A stretch of 64,000 nucleotides of DNA from Prionace glauca (Eukaryota > Chordata > Chondrichthyes > Carcharhiniformes > Carcharhinidae), in assembly GCA_037974335.1 (NCBI GenBank), contig CM075760.1:12299714-12363713 (forward strand), read 5' to 3'. A program made the position numbers and the translations under genes. Below, piece by piece: positions 32,320 to 43,179 of the stretch. The notes under the pieces were generated by a model that worked only from the letters and a program-made list of their open reading frames with translations, searched no databases and was not told where the DNA came from. How positions within the stretch are numbered: position 1 is the first letter of the stretch; each line of letters opens with the position of its first letter.

Positions 32320-34030
32320 ACTTACAGCAGAGAAGAAGGCCATTTTGAAGCGTCATGTGTGTGTTGGCCCTCGAAAGGAGCAATTCATCCAATAACACTC
32401 TGGACCCCACAGTCTAGCATTTTGTTCATTTTCAGACAATTATCCAATCCCATTTTGAACCCATTAATTGGCGCTGCCTGCACCACACTCTCAAACAGCA
32501 TATTCCTGATCTGGATCACTCACTGTCTGAAAATGTTTTTCCTGATGTCTCCATGTTTCTTCCATCAATTTACTTCAACCCGCTCCCTCTGTGTCAAGAT
32601 CCTTCTGCCATTGAACAGTTTCTCTCTATCTACTCTGTCAAGACCCCTCAGGATTTTGAATGCCTCGTTAAAGTCACATCAGCAACTTCCTGTCAAGGAA
32701 ATTAGTCAGAACTTCTCCAAAATATTTTCGTCACTGAACTTTCTGATCTCTGGACTTATTCTCATGTTTTCCTTTCCATCCAGCCTATTGACTTTACATT
32801 CTGCCTGAGTTCGGTGCCGAAAATTGGACCGAATTTTTCGGTTGACGATTTTCAAAGTGTTTTCTACAAGTTTTCTACAAATTTAGCACAACTTCCTTGC
32901 TTCTGTATTCTTTTCCCCAATAGACAAAAACTATTCACTTTTTTTTTGTTTGCAGCTGTCTCAACCTGTCTTGCATCATGAATGATTTATACACATATTC
33001 ACTCAAGTCCCTCGGCGTCTATATTCACTTTTCATCATTTCCATTTTTTTCTCCACATTCTGTTGAACAAAACTGATCATGTAACTTTTCTCTGCAATAA
33101 ATTAAATATGCAAATTACTCGTCCATTCAACCAATTAGTTCTTTTTGCCCTGTCACCATTTACCTTAAATCACCATCCTCTGCTTTCCAACCATTCCCCC
33201 AATGTGTCGATTATCTCCAAGCTGATTCCCCAATTTCCTTCAATTCATTGATATATGTATGACAAACAGCAAAGGTCTCAGAACTGATCCCTGAGTCACA
33301 ACACAGCATTCAGAAACACACTTGCACAGCTACGCTCTGTTTTCTATGACCGAGCCAGTTCTCCATCCACCTAGCCAGGTCACCTCTGGTCTCATTTTAC
33401 TGCACCTTCTGTACCACTCTGCCATGAGGGACCTTGTCAGAGTGTTTACTGGTGTCCATGTAGATAATATCCACTGCTCTGTCCTCATCAATCATCTTCG
33501 TCACTTCCTCGAAAAAACTCGATCACGTTATTGGCACACGATCTGGCCTTCAAAAAAAGTTACCTCTCACTAATACATCCACTTATTTCCAAGTGGGATT
33601 AAATCCTGTCTCGAAGAATTTTCTTCAATAATTTCCTGACCACTGACGTAAGGCTCACTGGCCTGTGCTGACCTGGATTATGGCTGCTATTCTTCCTAAA
33701 CAAAAATAGGCTATTCTCCAATCCTCGTAATTCCACTATAGACAATGATGATACAAAGATTTCTCTCAAGGCCCCTCCTGGCCTCTTTCAGTATTCTGCG
33801 GTATATCACATCAGGCCCTGGGGACTTGTCTACCTTAACATTTCTCAAGAACCCCGACATCTCCTCCTTTTTGATTTCAACATGACTCAAACTATCTGCA
33901 CATCCTTTCCCAGACTCATCATGCACTAAGTACTTCTCTTTAGTGAATACTGACGTGAAGTATTCAATACCTCGTCATTTCCCTGGCTCCGCGCATAGAA
34001 TCCCTCACCTGTCCTCGGGTGTTTCTCACA
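32320..34030 (-). mobile_element. Old, nearly 1.7-kb CR1-type LINE remnant
   Basis: Reverse-strand RT can be followed in decayed form. The 3' part has phrases such as gtctccatgtttcttccatc, ctctgtcaagacccctcagg and gtgccgaaaattggaccg. The 5' part (33926-33711) encodes a FLRNVKVDKSPGPD stretch, and the 5' edge near gtgaatactgacgtgaagta encodes a complement of FASVFT-like sequence. Many stops and indels make it one of the oldest copies here. Confidence 0.8.
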
Positions 34031-35158
34031 GGTTTTTCATGTGATTTTTTTTAATTTCCCAAACTGTCCAATCTGGTCACTGCTGATACTGTGAAACTTA
34101 CGAGGTAAACACACAACAGATTCTCGTCACTTCAAACTATCTGCTTTCCACCTCAGCATTTTGTAGATTTAAAAGCACCGTTCTTTAAAAGGTTTAGACT
34201 ATTCTCATTGTACTGATTATTACCGACTTGCTGTGTATTTTATATATTGATAAAACCTGTACTTGTAATATAAACAGCAATAGACATTCTCTGCTGGTGT
34301 GGCAGCTTTCTGCGCACATACAATTCTAAACACTTCCATGCTTTCGCTGTTCTGAATTATAGCGATTATAGCGTTTGAAAACTTGGAAAATATTTTCAAA
34401 TCACCTGACTCATTTCAAATTGTTTTTGTTAAATGTTAATGCAGTACATAATCTCACAGCCATAGGACTTTTACAAACCCTTATGTCTTTAATGATATTA
34501 TACAACTGCAGTTATAGAGAAATGGAAAAAAATTGGGGCAAGTGCTATTTTCTGAATCTTTGTCAAACACCTTACTGATATCCATATAGACGACATCAAC
34601 GGCTCGTTTCAATGCTGGGTCTGGTTCGTCCTGCTCGGCCTCCTAAGTGAGTGAGTTTCTGCAGACGGAAGCTCGCCTCTTCCACCACCAGCACTGTGGC
34701 CTGAGTTCCCTTTACTGGGAGACAATGTGGTCGAGAGGCTAAACCCGCTGTGTCTGTTTCAGGCCCTGAGTTTCTCATTGGCGGAGATGGAGAACAGGAG
34801 CTGGAGTGCCTGGAATTCTTTCTGAAGTTCGTGGTGTGCTGGGAATTGATTTTTTTTCTTGCAATGGTTGGGGTTTTATGGATTGTAGATGATTGAAGCA
34901 TTCCCATGGGAGGGTATCTCCCAAACAGAATTGATAGGAAACAGGCCCTGATAGGAACGTCCCTCACAACCACGCGGATCCATTGCCATGATTCTTTACT
35001 AATAACCTATCAACTGCCTTTAAGTGCCCCTCCCGGTTGATGGGAATGGCACTGGGTGTCAACTTCCACCCTTGGAAGATCAGACTTAACTTTGGGCAAA
35101 GTGATCTTCCCATGAGAAATTCTGCTTGGGGGCTTCCTGTTGTTGAAGAAGAAATCTG
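34031..35158. other. Noncoding, short LINE scrap
   Basis: A 70-bp reverse-strand CR1 scrap lies at about 34550-34615 (caccttactgatatccatat). The rest, including 34620-35150 on the 3' side of the receptor gene, has no feature I recognise; part may be 3' untranslated region of the receptor. Confidence 0.4.
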
Positions 35159-36719
35159 TTATTCAGTAAGTAATTTCACAATTGCATTAAATGGAAATCT
35201 GATCACATTCTTCAGATCCTCTCTGAATTGTGTCTGGGTCACTGCATAAATGTATGTATTGGTGCAGCAACTCAGGAGTTGGAGCATAAATCCCAATTCC
35301 CGCACAAATGCAGGAATATAAAAATGAATTAAGTTTAAATTATATAATCGTTCACAAAAGGAGTGGATAAGTAAGACTGACCATAGCAGGATAAAATTTC
35401 CTGATAGAGCAAACAGTAAGATAATGGATTTTCTTCTCTTCACTGTCTCTGGGTCCTTTGAAGTATCCATACGCTTGTGGCTCTGAAGTCTCCTGCGGAA
35501 TTTGGTGGACCCTAGAATGTGTTTAATGGTGAAAACATTCAGCAACAGAATCAACAAAAAAGGAATGAACGGAGTTAAAATATAATGCAGATTTTCAACC
35601 ACTCCCCATGCTGCAGAATAGTGGGCATAATTGTCAACATAACAAAAATGGGGAATATTCTGAAACGCATATCTATCACCATACATGAAATACCAGAAAA
35701 TGTTCTTTACACTGAATAGCACACTCACAGTTCCGAGAACTACTGTTGCAGTTTTCTCAGTGCAGTATTTTATTTTCAGCTTCTGACAAGTAATAGCCAC
35801 AAATCGATCAAAGGTGAATGTGACAGTGAACCAGACAGAGCAATCAGTGACTGCATAAAGAAAGACAGCATGGATATTACATATTTGAAATTGGTAAATG
35901 ATTAAAAATGGAAACTTCATGGGAATTTGCCTCAAAATGAGATCGGTGATAATGACCAATAGATCCGCTGCTGACATGGAAATGAGGTAACGTATCACAC
36001 TTCTGGAAAGACCACACTTCCCTCGCGACAGGATAAGAATCGTCAATACATTCACTGTAAGGAAGAGAAACACAATTTACTCGTATTTTAGACTGAGCAC
36101 AAGACAAACAATCTCTCAGGATCCTGGGGAACAGCTGAAACATTTTTATTAAATCCACCTCAGAATAGACTGAGTTCACCTATTCTGCTCGAGACAAAGT
36201 TCACAGCAGAAAAGCCCCGCAATGATGTAGCAAGAAGCCACATTCACCAATTAATAAAATCTCGAATTTGCTGCCTTCTTCAGATTTGTAAGTGGGGGAC
36301 ACAATGGTGCCAGTAGGTTTGGAGCAAATATTCCTGGTCTGGATGACTCTGCTTTGATTGTGCTGAAGGCTGTGCAGTTGAAGATGTTAAATCAGCTGAT
36401 TTGGAATTGGCTGTGAAACATAACACTGGAAATCATCTTACATAACGACAACCGTAAAGTGGAAAGATTTAAAGTGAATGTCAGGTAGTGTGAGGATATC
36501 TGTGTGGCAATGAGAAATGTTTCCAGTGCATTCACAGCAACAAACCATGAAGGTTACACAGAATGATATCAATAACTGGGTAACATAGACAAGGACAATG
36601 AACACAGAGAAATATGACTTACCAGTGACACCAACTACAGCAAGGATCGGGTAGTAAATCCTTTGGATATCGTAAAATACCCAAAGAATACGAAGCTCAA
36701 GTGGTATAATCCAGAACAT
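35159..36719 (-). CDS. GPR139-like class A G-protein-coupled receptor, two exons
   Basis: A seven-transmembrane plasma-membrane receptor. Exon 1 (36623-36719) starts MFWIIPLELRILWVF, carries the N-terminus and the first half of TM1 (YYPILAVVGV) and ends at a GTAAGT donor. Exon 2 (35159-36054) follows a TTCCTTACAG acceptor; joining in phase 1 gives ...VVGVTVNVLTILILSRGKCGLS, continuous across TM1. The joined product is 330 residues. Seen features are Cys in QICNIHA and in ECL2 (PHFCYVD), a DRF motif at about 115-117 in place of DRY, and CCTNTYIYAV in TM7 where NPxxY normally lies. These match the large shark set annotated as probable GPR139-like receptors, as I recall it. No stops or frameshifts are seen. 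Ligand unknown. Direct 0.7-kb repeats lie on both sides. Confidence 0.9.
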
Positions 36720-36734
36720 GGCTCTGAAATTCAA

Positions 36735-37070
36735 CGATCGCTGACTGTACTAGAGAACACTCCCAGTTAAACAATGTTGCACACAGTGTGAAATTTCCTA
36801 TTTATAAATCCTCTAATGTCCCCATTGGAACAATTAAACCGTATGCTGAGGGACATTAATCACAGTCTCTGAACAAACAAGATGACTTCATCTTTTCTTA
36901 CAAATTATATGGTTATTGTCCTTTTTATGCATGTTAAAAAATCAGAATGAAGGCAAACATTTTGGTTCATGCACCTTGGCAAAAGAAAGGAACATTGATT
37001 AACAATGTGTTGCTGAACTGAAGAGAGTTGAAACCGTTGTGAGTATTGCTGTCACACATTGTCAGTCTAT
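36735..37070. other. Presumed 5' flank of the receptor gene
   Basis: No clear TATA box or CpG island is visible upstream of exon 1. No element was recognised. Confidence 0.35.
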
Positions 37071-37759
37071 CCGTTTTCCAGCAGATCTCTAAAGACAGAT
37101 AAATCAACACCGGGAACAAAATAGTGAGGCTGAAATCATTTTGTTTGCAAGAACACACAACAGAATGGTTGTCAATAAAAGCTTACATCTTAAATGTTCT
37201 TCAGTTGAAACACATAAACTGTTTGGTGTTTCCATGCACTCAGGGAAGGCAGAGATGGGGTGAAGGTTATCACTGGGAAAACTGAAGGGGAATTGCTAAA
37301 AGAGACCATTTCTCCAAACGGGTTATTAGAAAATAGATTACTTAAAATAAATAAGCACGCAAATGTCTATGATATTTCTTCGACATAGAACCATAGAATT
37401 CCTACAGTTCAGAAGAAAGGCTATCTGGCCCACTGAGTCTGCATCCCACCCAGGTCCTCCCCTCTGCCCTATCCCCATTAGTCCCACCCATTTACCGTGG
37501 CTAATCCACATACTCTAAGGGAAAGTAACGGGCAATTTTTGCATGGTGAATCCAACTAATATGATCAGTTGTAATATAAATGAGGGACGGGTTTTGTGCA
37601 GTAACACAGAGACAGAACCGAATGCACCAGATATCGATACAGCACCTGTACTAATATGAATGCAGACTGGGCCCAGTTCAGTCATTACTGAGAGAGTGTA
37701 TACAGTATATTACTAACCAGCGTGGTGTTTCCTCATCTAAATAGAGACATGACATACTC
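37071..37759 (+). repeat. 0.7-kb direct repeat, right copy
   Basis: Partner of 31013-31703, starting near ccgttttccagcagatctct and ending near gagacatgacatactcag. The receptor gene lies between the two copies, about 3.5 kb from the left one and 0.35 kb from this one. Confidence 0.9.
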
Positions 37760-37897
37760 AGTTTTGACAAAGACAAGGTCATTGTGAAGGATAAAATGTG
37801 AAGGATAAATTTGCAATTGGTGAATAAAAAGTCCGAAATGCAATAAAAAGCAGGTGATTCATGGATAAATCAACATTTTAAAATACTTGTGTCAGCT

Positions 37898-37969
37898 TTC
37901 CTGGTGGTCTAGTGGTTAGGATTCGGCGCTCTCAGTACTGTAGCCTCGGTTCGACTCCCGGTCAGGGAA
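37898..37969 (+). pseudogene. Degenerate tRNA-Glu (CTC) copy
   Basis: The first 30 bases and the T-arm to acceptor match tRNA-Glu (cctggtggtctagtggttag, ggttcgactcccggtcaggg). The anticodon position reads CTC. The 3' side of the anticodon stem is tactg rather than ccgcc, so the stem does not pair. The acceptor pairs with one G-T. Flanks on both sides match the intact tRNA-Glu at 40788-40859 in inverted orientation, so it is a duplicate of it or of a near relative. Confidence 0.7.
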
Positions 37970-38559
37970 TGTAGATTTTATTACAATAATTCTGCGTTAC
38001 TTCTCGGTCTGCACCTGTCAGAATCAATATTAGGGAGATTTCTTTGTTTGTGTCTGAATTGGGAAAGTCACATGTAAAGAATCAAAAAGAAATTAAGAGA
38101 GCGATAGGCGAGAAAGGGCTGATGGTACGAAATGCTGATACGGTTAAAATCTAGCTGTTAATGGGGGAAAATTTATTGTTTCTACTGACACAAATATCTG
38201 CAGATCTCGGTCCAAATCTCTGCTTCCATGACAAGAAAACTTTTAAGTGAATGAAATAGTAAACTCTCTCTCCCCCTGTGAAATAGCGGCAGTTTTCACT
38301 CAGAAACCAATAACTGAGTTTAACAATGTGGGAAGGAGAAAGACTCAGTTTGAGCGGTGACATTGCGGGAGGAATGGTGAGCTGGAGTTCATCCAGAAAA
38401 GCAGCAAATTTAAAATCAATGGTGTCCAATGTTGGATGGTCCATTATCGGTGATAATTTAATGTTATTCAGCAGAATTACCACAGGATGGTTTATCACAG
38501 ATTGATGCTAATACTTTGAATGGAGTGAACTGCAGTAACATTGAGTGCAGTAGAAAGGA

Positions 38560-38850
38560 CAGCGCGGTAGCACAGTGATTAGCACTGATGTCTCACAGCG
38601 CCAGGGACTCAGGTCCTCGGGTCACCGTCTGTGCGGAGTTTGCACGTTCTCCCCGTGCCTCCGTGGGTTTCCTCCGGGTGTTCCGGTGTCTGATTCAAAG
38701 ATGCGTGTTTTAGTTTGATTGGCCGTGCTAAATTGGTCCTAGTGTCAGAGGGATTAGAAGGGTAAGTATGTGGGTTTACGGGGAATAGGGCGTGGGTGGG
38801 ATTGTTGTGGGTGCGGACTCGATGGGCTGAATGGCCTCCTTCTGGGGGAA
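38560..38850 (+). mobile_element. HE1-like SINE, full length
   Basis: tRNA-like head gcgcggtagcacagtgatta, body cgttctccccgtgcctccgt, tttcctccgggtgttccggt, ttggccgtgctaaattggtc, and end gactcgatgggctgaatggc. The segment 37970-38559 has only the tRNA-Glu flank duplicate (to about 38090) and no gene. Confidence 0.88.
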
Positions 38851-39242
38851 TCAAAAGAGGTAATGCAAATATACATTGTTTTGGATGAAACAGCAGGTCA
38901 ACTAAATGTATTTTCACTGCCATGTAAAAGCGGACCTGACATCTGCACTGAAATGTGATGAGGTTGGAAAAACTCAGGATGTTACATGGCATGTGTGCAT
39001 CAGGAAACAAAGATAAACCTTCACCTCCATCACCTTTCATTAACATTGGGAATGTTTAGAAATAGAGGAAGTTTTTTAAAAAGCGAAATCCAACAAGGAG
39101 GAAATATAACAACATCTGGCAGGGTGGAAATTGCGATGGGTATTTGGTCTGTTGCAGTTTGTGTAAACTGATGTTTGAAGACTGTGCGAGACAAAATGTG
39201 CTCCTAATTAGCAGATAGCACAGAAAACCAGCAAGGAGATCC

Positions 39243-39315
39243 TGCCGAAACCCGGGATTGAACCAGGGACCTTTAGATCTTCAGTCTAACGATCTCCCAA
39301 CTGAGCTATTTCGGC
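39243..39315 (-). tRNA. tRNA-Phe (GAA)
   Basis: The minus strand reads GCCGAAATAGCTCAGTTGGG at the 5' end, anticodon GAA in GACTGAAGATC, and T-arm CCTGGTTCAATCCCGGG; acceptor GCCGAAA pairs fully with TTTCGGC. One D-stem pair is mismatched (GATC in place of GAGC). A- and B-box promoter elements are intact. Probably functional. An HE1-like SINE ends 0.4 kb to the left. Confidence 0.9.
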
Positions 39316-39330
39316 TGCCTGGCTAAGGGG

Positions 39331-39415
39331 AAGCTTCCGTCTCCCAAATATCTAAGAGAGCACTCATTTCTGCCCATTCGTTAATGCATCATTTTCATCT
39401 TTCTTCAAATAATCT
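39331..39415. repeat. tRNA flank repeat, copy 1
   Basis: cccaaatatctaagagagca and cgttaatgcatcattttcat recur at 40528-40612 as cgcaaatatctaagggatca and cattaatgcatcattttcat. They are direct repeats beside tRNA genes and probably mark duplications that built the cluster. At 39440-39545 there is also a SINE-like remnant (caaattactgcggatggg, gacgtttcgagtccagatg). 39546-40014 holds nothing recognised. Confidence 0.7.
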
Positions 39416-40014
39416 CAACCAAATGTCCTCAGTGATAAAAGCAAATTACTGCGGATGGGAAAAGAGGGAATGCTCCAAAATCTCACAATGTCTGACAGCA
39501 CCTGTAAGAAGTGAAAAGGGCGGACGTTTCGAGTCCAGATGATACTTTATCAAAGTTCATTGTAATCACTATTCGTTTCAATATTTCGTATCAATACATT
39601 ATTTAACACATGTGACTTCATTATGAATTGAATATTTCTGACCTTGAACATCACTGAATTGAAAATATAACTGACCAACAGAACCAATCGAATCACCGGG
39701 TAATACAGGTCACAATTTTGAGATCGACTATCGTCAGCTTTTAAACAAAGTCAAATACATTTAAAAGGATGAGAATCAGGAATTATCTGTTCGTGACTCT
39801 TGACCCTTTTCTTTATTATGGGTTTGAAACATTCAGGCGCATAAATTCCGGCCCATTACAGGAAATTCCAGTAGATCCGCACTGAGTCCCAATTCCCTCA
39901 TCTGTCTGAATGGTTTTCCCTCTTTCTTAGAGATGAAAAACGATTTAAAAATATTCTTCTGTGAAATGTGCACCATTTCCTCTAGTTCATTTACAGTATC
40001 ACTTGTACCTGTCT

Positions 40015-40270
40015 GTTTGAGCACACACTACTATCAGATATTTCAGATGGTGATTAACCATATTAGTCTGCACCTAGAAACCCATTAAATCTGCTGGAGA
40101 CTGAACGAGATGCGGATAAATGCTCGGTGTCAAAATCGAACTTTCCCATCAGTGCACCTTATTTCTCAGAAAGTATTTGACGGTGAAATCAGAGCAATGA
40201 TAACATGTCTTTAACATCGAGGTTCGGATAATGTTGAGCAGTAAACTTAAATTTAACAATTTTCCCTTAT
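40015..40270. repeat. tRNA-Val flank block, copy 1
   Basis: The order tttcagatggtgattaacca, gtctgcacctagaaaccca, ggtgtcaaaatcgaactt, agtatttgacggtgaa and taacatcgaggttcggataatg is repeated at 42150-42505 without an accompanying tRNA gene. Confidence 0.75.
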
Positions 40271-40293
40271 CCAACACGAGAAAGTTTAGTGAG

Positions 40294-40366
40294 TGTTTCT
40301 GCCCGGATTCGAACCGGGGATCTTTCGCGTGTAAGGCGAATGTGATAACCACTACACTACAGAAAG
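40294..40366 (-). tRNA. tRNA-Val (TAC)
   Basis: The minus strand reads TTTCTGTAGTGTAGTGGTTA, anticodon TAC in CGCCTTACACGCG with a fully paired TTCGC/GCGAA stem, and T-arm CCCGGTTCGAATCCGGG. The first acceptor pair is C-C instead of G-C, the only defect seen. Promoter boxes are intact. Confidence 0.85.
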
Positions 40367-40527
40367 AGCTGAAGAGCAGTGGAGGAAATCTGCCTGTCTG
40401 CAATGTTCTACTGCGCTGTGTCGCTGCAGGTTCCGATGGTCAGACTGAGAGCCCATGTCACTGAATTCAGGAAGATAACCCTTACTTTCAATCTGATTGT
40501 ACAACTTATTCCCAACATCAAAATTTA

Positions 40528-40612
40528 AAAGCGTTCGTCTCGCAAATATCTAAGGGATCAATGATTTCTACCCATTCATTAATGCATCATTTTCATCGTT
40601 CTTCCAATAATC
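40528..40612. repeat. tRNA flank repeat, copy 2
   Basis: Direct repeat of 39331-39415, lying between the tRNA-Val and tRNA-Glu genes. Confidence 0.7.
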
Positions 40613-40669
40613 ATCCGCATTTTGCATCACCAGCGCTTTGTAACCTGTCGCTACCTTTTTTCTTTGTTC

Positions 40670-40910
40670 TTTAAATGTGACATTTCCAATTCAGATACGA
40701 AAGAGGAAATCTCCCTGATACTGATTCCGACAGAACTGGTGCAGACCGGGAAGTAACACAGGATTGTTGTACAGCAATAAATCTACATTCCCTGACCGGG
40801 AATCGAACCCGGGCCGCGGCGGTGAAAGCGCCGAATCCTAACCACTAGACCACCAGGGAAGCTGGTCGGTGTTTTATAAAATATTAATTCATCCATGAAC
40901 CACCTGCCTT
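40670..40910 (-). repeat. Inverted tRNA-Glu unit (partner of 37840-38090)
   Basis: The reverse complement of this stretch aligns with 37840-38090 over the tRNA and about 100 bp on the 3' side (cggtctgcacc, gggagatttc, gtcacatgtaaagaa) and about 60 bp on the 5' side (gcaggtg(g/a)ttcatggat). The duplicated unit is roughly 250 bp and the two copies face opposite ways. Confidence 0.85.
40788..40859 (-). tRNA. tRNA-Glu (TTC)
   Basis: The minus strand reads TCCCTGGTGGTCTAGTGGTT, anticodon TTC in CGGCGCTTTCACCGCCG with a complete stem, and T-arm CCCGGGTTCGATTCCCGG; the acceptor pairs fully. Nothing in the fold is broken. Confidence 0.96.
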
Positions 40911-40969
40911 TTGTTTTATTTCTACACGGGCACAATCTCAGGACAAGGCGCTGATGATTTAGGAGTGAG

Positions 40970-41155
40970 ATGAGGAGAAATTGTTTGACTCAAAGGCCCA
41001 TGAATCTTGGGAATTCTCTATTCCAGAGGGTTCTGATGTTCCATCATTGAACACATTTCAGTTTGGGTTAGACAGATTTATGATCTATCCAGGAATGAAT
41101 GGAAACAGGAATATGGAATAGGAACAAATGCTTAGCCACAAGTTCATGTTTCGAT
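40970..41155 (+). mobile_element. CR1-type LINE 3' scrap
   Basis: gagatgaggagaaattgttt, gaatcttgggaattctctat and agacagatttatgatctatc correspond to the C-terminal NLWNSLP-type region and 3' end of CR1 elements. Confidence 0.65.
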
Positions 41156-41360
41156 TGTATTTTTTAAGTTTAAAGGTATAATGGAAGCATGTATATAATG
41201 TTATATGTAACCTGTTTGAAGTCAGTTCTCGTTAAATAATGTTGGTGACACCAGATAACAGAACAGCCGGGAACAATTGACAGCTTTTTTTTATTGGCAC
41301 TCACGGACCCATTACAAACAGGCAACTGTTTACCCGTGAATGCTGATGGTGAGGAAATTC

Positions 41361-41434
41361 CGTCGCTGGGTTGTCTTAAACCACCAACCTTTCAGTTAAC
41401 AGCTGAACGCGCTGACCAATTGCGCCATAGAGAC
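41361..41434 (-). pseudogene. Degenerate tRNA-Asn (GTT)
   Basis: The minus strand reads GTCTCTATGGCGCAATTGGT with anticodon GTT and a complete CAGCT/AACTG-type anticodon arm. The T-loop is TTTAAGA instead of TTCGAGC, one T-stem pair is lost and two acceptor pairs are mismatched. B-box function is doubtful, so I call it a probable pseudogene. Confidence 0.7.
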
Positions 41435-41880
41435 AGAGGTAGCAACTCGTAAATATATTCTAAACTCGTGTGTTACTGGCCGCCCTTCTATTTCTGAAAA
41501 CCTGTTCCAGAACTGCAGCATGACCGCACTGTTTACAATTCTATACAAGTCTCTTTAGTTCCGTTGATCCTGCAGCACTGCTGTAGTGTGTTGGTTATTC
41601 GCTATCTCCTATGAACGGGCAGGGAAAATGAACCCACGTCTCTTACCACAGGGAGGAATTCAGCGGGAGGGAAGGGAAGGGAACTGACCACCAGTAGCCC
41701 AAAGATCCAACACTTTCCACTCAATCATCAATAACACCATTCACAACTGCACCACCTTCCGAATATTGCGATCCATTTCCCTTAGGATTTAGTTCCAAGG
41801 CTTCATATTTCCCTTGTTTTACCCCAATTTTGCAGGACATTCGCTCCAATACACAGAGTGAACGGAGAAAGAAGAAGCTT

Positions 41881-41951
41881 TGCATTGGCCGGGAATCGAA
41901 CCCGGGTCTCCCGCGTGGCAGGCGAGAATTCTACCACTGAACCACCAATGC
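41881..41951 (-). tRNA. tRNA-Gly (GCC)
   Basis: The minus strand reads GCATTGGTGGTTCAGTGGTA, anticodon GCC in CTCGCCTGCCACGCGGG, T-arm CCCGGGTTCGATTCCCGG, acceptor GCATTGG/CCAATGC fully paired. It is a standard vertebrate-type tRNA-Gly-GCC with no defect seen. Confidence 0.97.
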
Positions 41952-42149
41952 TGCTCTTGCTAGCGATGCCCCCACATGCTCTCTCTTCCTTCACACTCAA
42001 CAGCATTGTAATTTCCTTACTTTGTCCTTTCGTTCCCCATTTATTAAGATTCGGATATTAAATAAATGCTAACCTCAAATACATTTTGGACAAAATTCAA
42101 TATGTCTTAGAAAATGTACACAATTTTGTAATTTTTTTCCATAAAATTC

Positions 42150-42505
42150 AGCATTTCTGATTTTGGAGAAAGCATTTCAAGCTGAGGTCAGTGCAAAGAT
42201 AATATGACTGTAACATCGAGATTCTGATAATATTCAGCACCAAACTGAAATCGTACAGACTTCCCTCACCCTAGCATGTTTCAGATGGTGATTAACTATG
42301 TTAGTCTGCACCTAAACCTATTAAATTGCCTTGTAGACTGGATGACTTGCTGATATGTGCAGGTGTCAAAATAGGGAAGTTTCTTTCCTGGCATTGCATC
42401 AAACAATTTATCATTTCTGATTTGACACAAAGTATTTGAGGCTGAGGCCAGAGTGAAGATACTATGGGTGTAACATCGAGATTCAGATAATGTTCAGGAA
42501 CAAAT
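42150..42505. repeat. tRNA-Val flank block, extra copies without tRNA
   Basis: Two overlapping relatives of the 40015-40270 block: about 42150-42280 (tttctgattttggagaaagc, taacatcgagattctgataat) and about 42275-42505 (tttcagatggtgattaacta through taacatcgagattcagataat). No tRNA remnant was recognised. Confidence 0.7.
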
Positions 42506-42514
42506 GCCCCGGCC

Positions 42515-42800
42515 GATGAAGGCATGCTTTAAGGTGCGAGGGGGCAAGGTTTAAAGGAGATGGACATGGCAGATTGTTTACACAGAGAGTAGTGGGTTCC
42601 TGGAACTCGCTGCCGGGGAGAGATAGTAGAAGCGGATGCAGTTGTGACTTTTACATCACTTGACAAGTACATGAATAGGATGGGAATAGAGGGATATGGT
42701 CCCGGAAGGATGGGGGGTTTTAGTTAAGTCGGACAGCATGGTCAGTGAAGGTTTGAAGGGCCGAATGGTATGATCCTGGGCTGTAATTTTCCCTGTTCTT
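42515..42800 (+). mobile_element. CR1-type LINE 3' end
   Basis: Decayed C-terminal region (ttaaaggagatggacatggc, tgggttcctggaactcgctg, gaatagagggatatggtccc), then gaagggccgaatggtatgatc and ctgtaattttccctgttctttgt as the 3' end. It is a third CR1 subfamily, distinct from the ttcttatg-tailed one. Confidence 0.75.
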
Positions 42801-43179
42801 TGTACTGCCATTTTTCTTTACCCAAAACTGAGCCTCAGACTCTGTAGCTCTATATTTAACCCCTCCATCTCTGACACCTTCTCCACTCACACAACCCTGT
42901 GAGATGTTTGTACTGATCTTATTGTGGCATCATGAGCGTTCCACATACAACATGAGTTCCATGTGTAAATTCTCATCTTGAACATTTCAATTGAAATTTC
43001 AGGGCAAGTAGAGCTTTTTGAGCAGAATGGTTCAGATTCCCACCATCTTTAATGTGAACAAGTTGTTTCTGATTTCCCTACACAGGTTGTCTATTAAACA
43101 TTGACTGAACACACGGGGTGAATGTGAGAAGTTGAAGTTTCCAGTTGAAGAGGTTCCCAGTGTCTCTGAGCAACTGAAC

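Noticed and set aside
34596-34973. 125-codon minus frame 3' of the receptor
   Set aside because: No recognisable domain, low-complexity composition and no second line of evidence.
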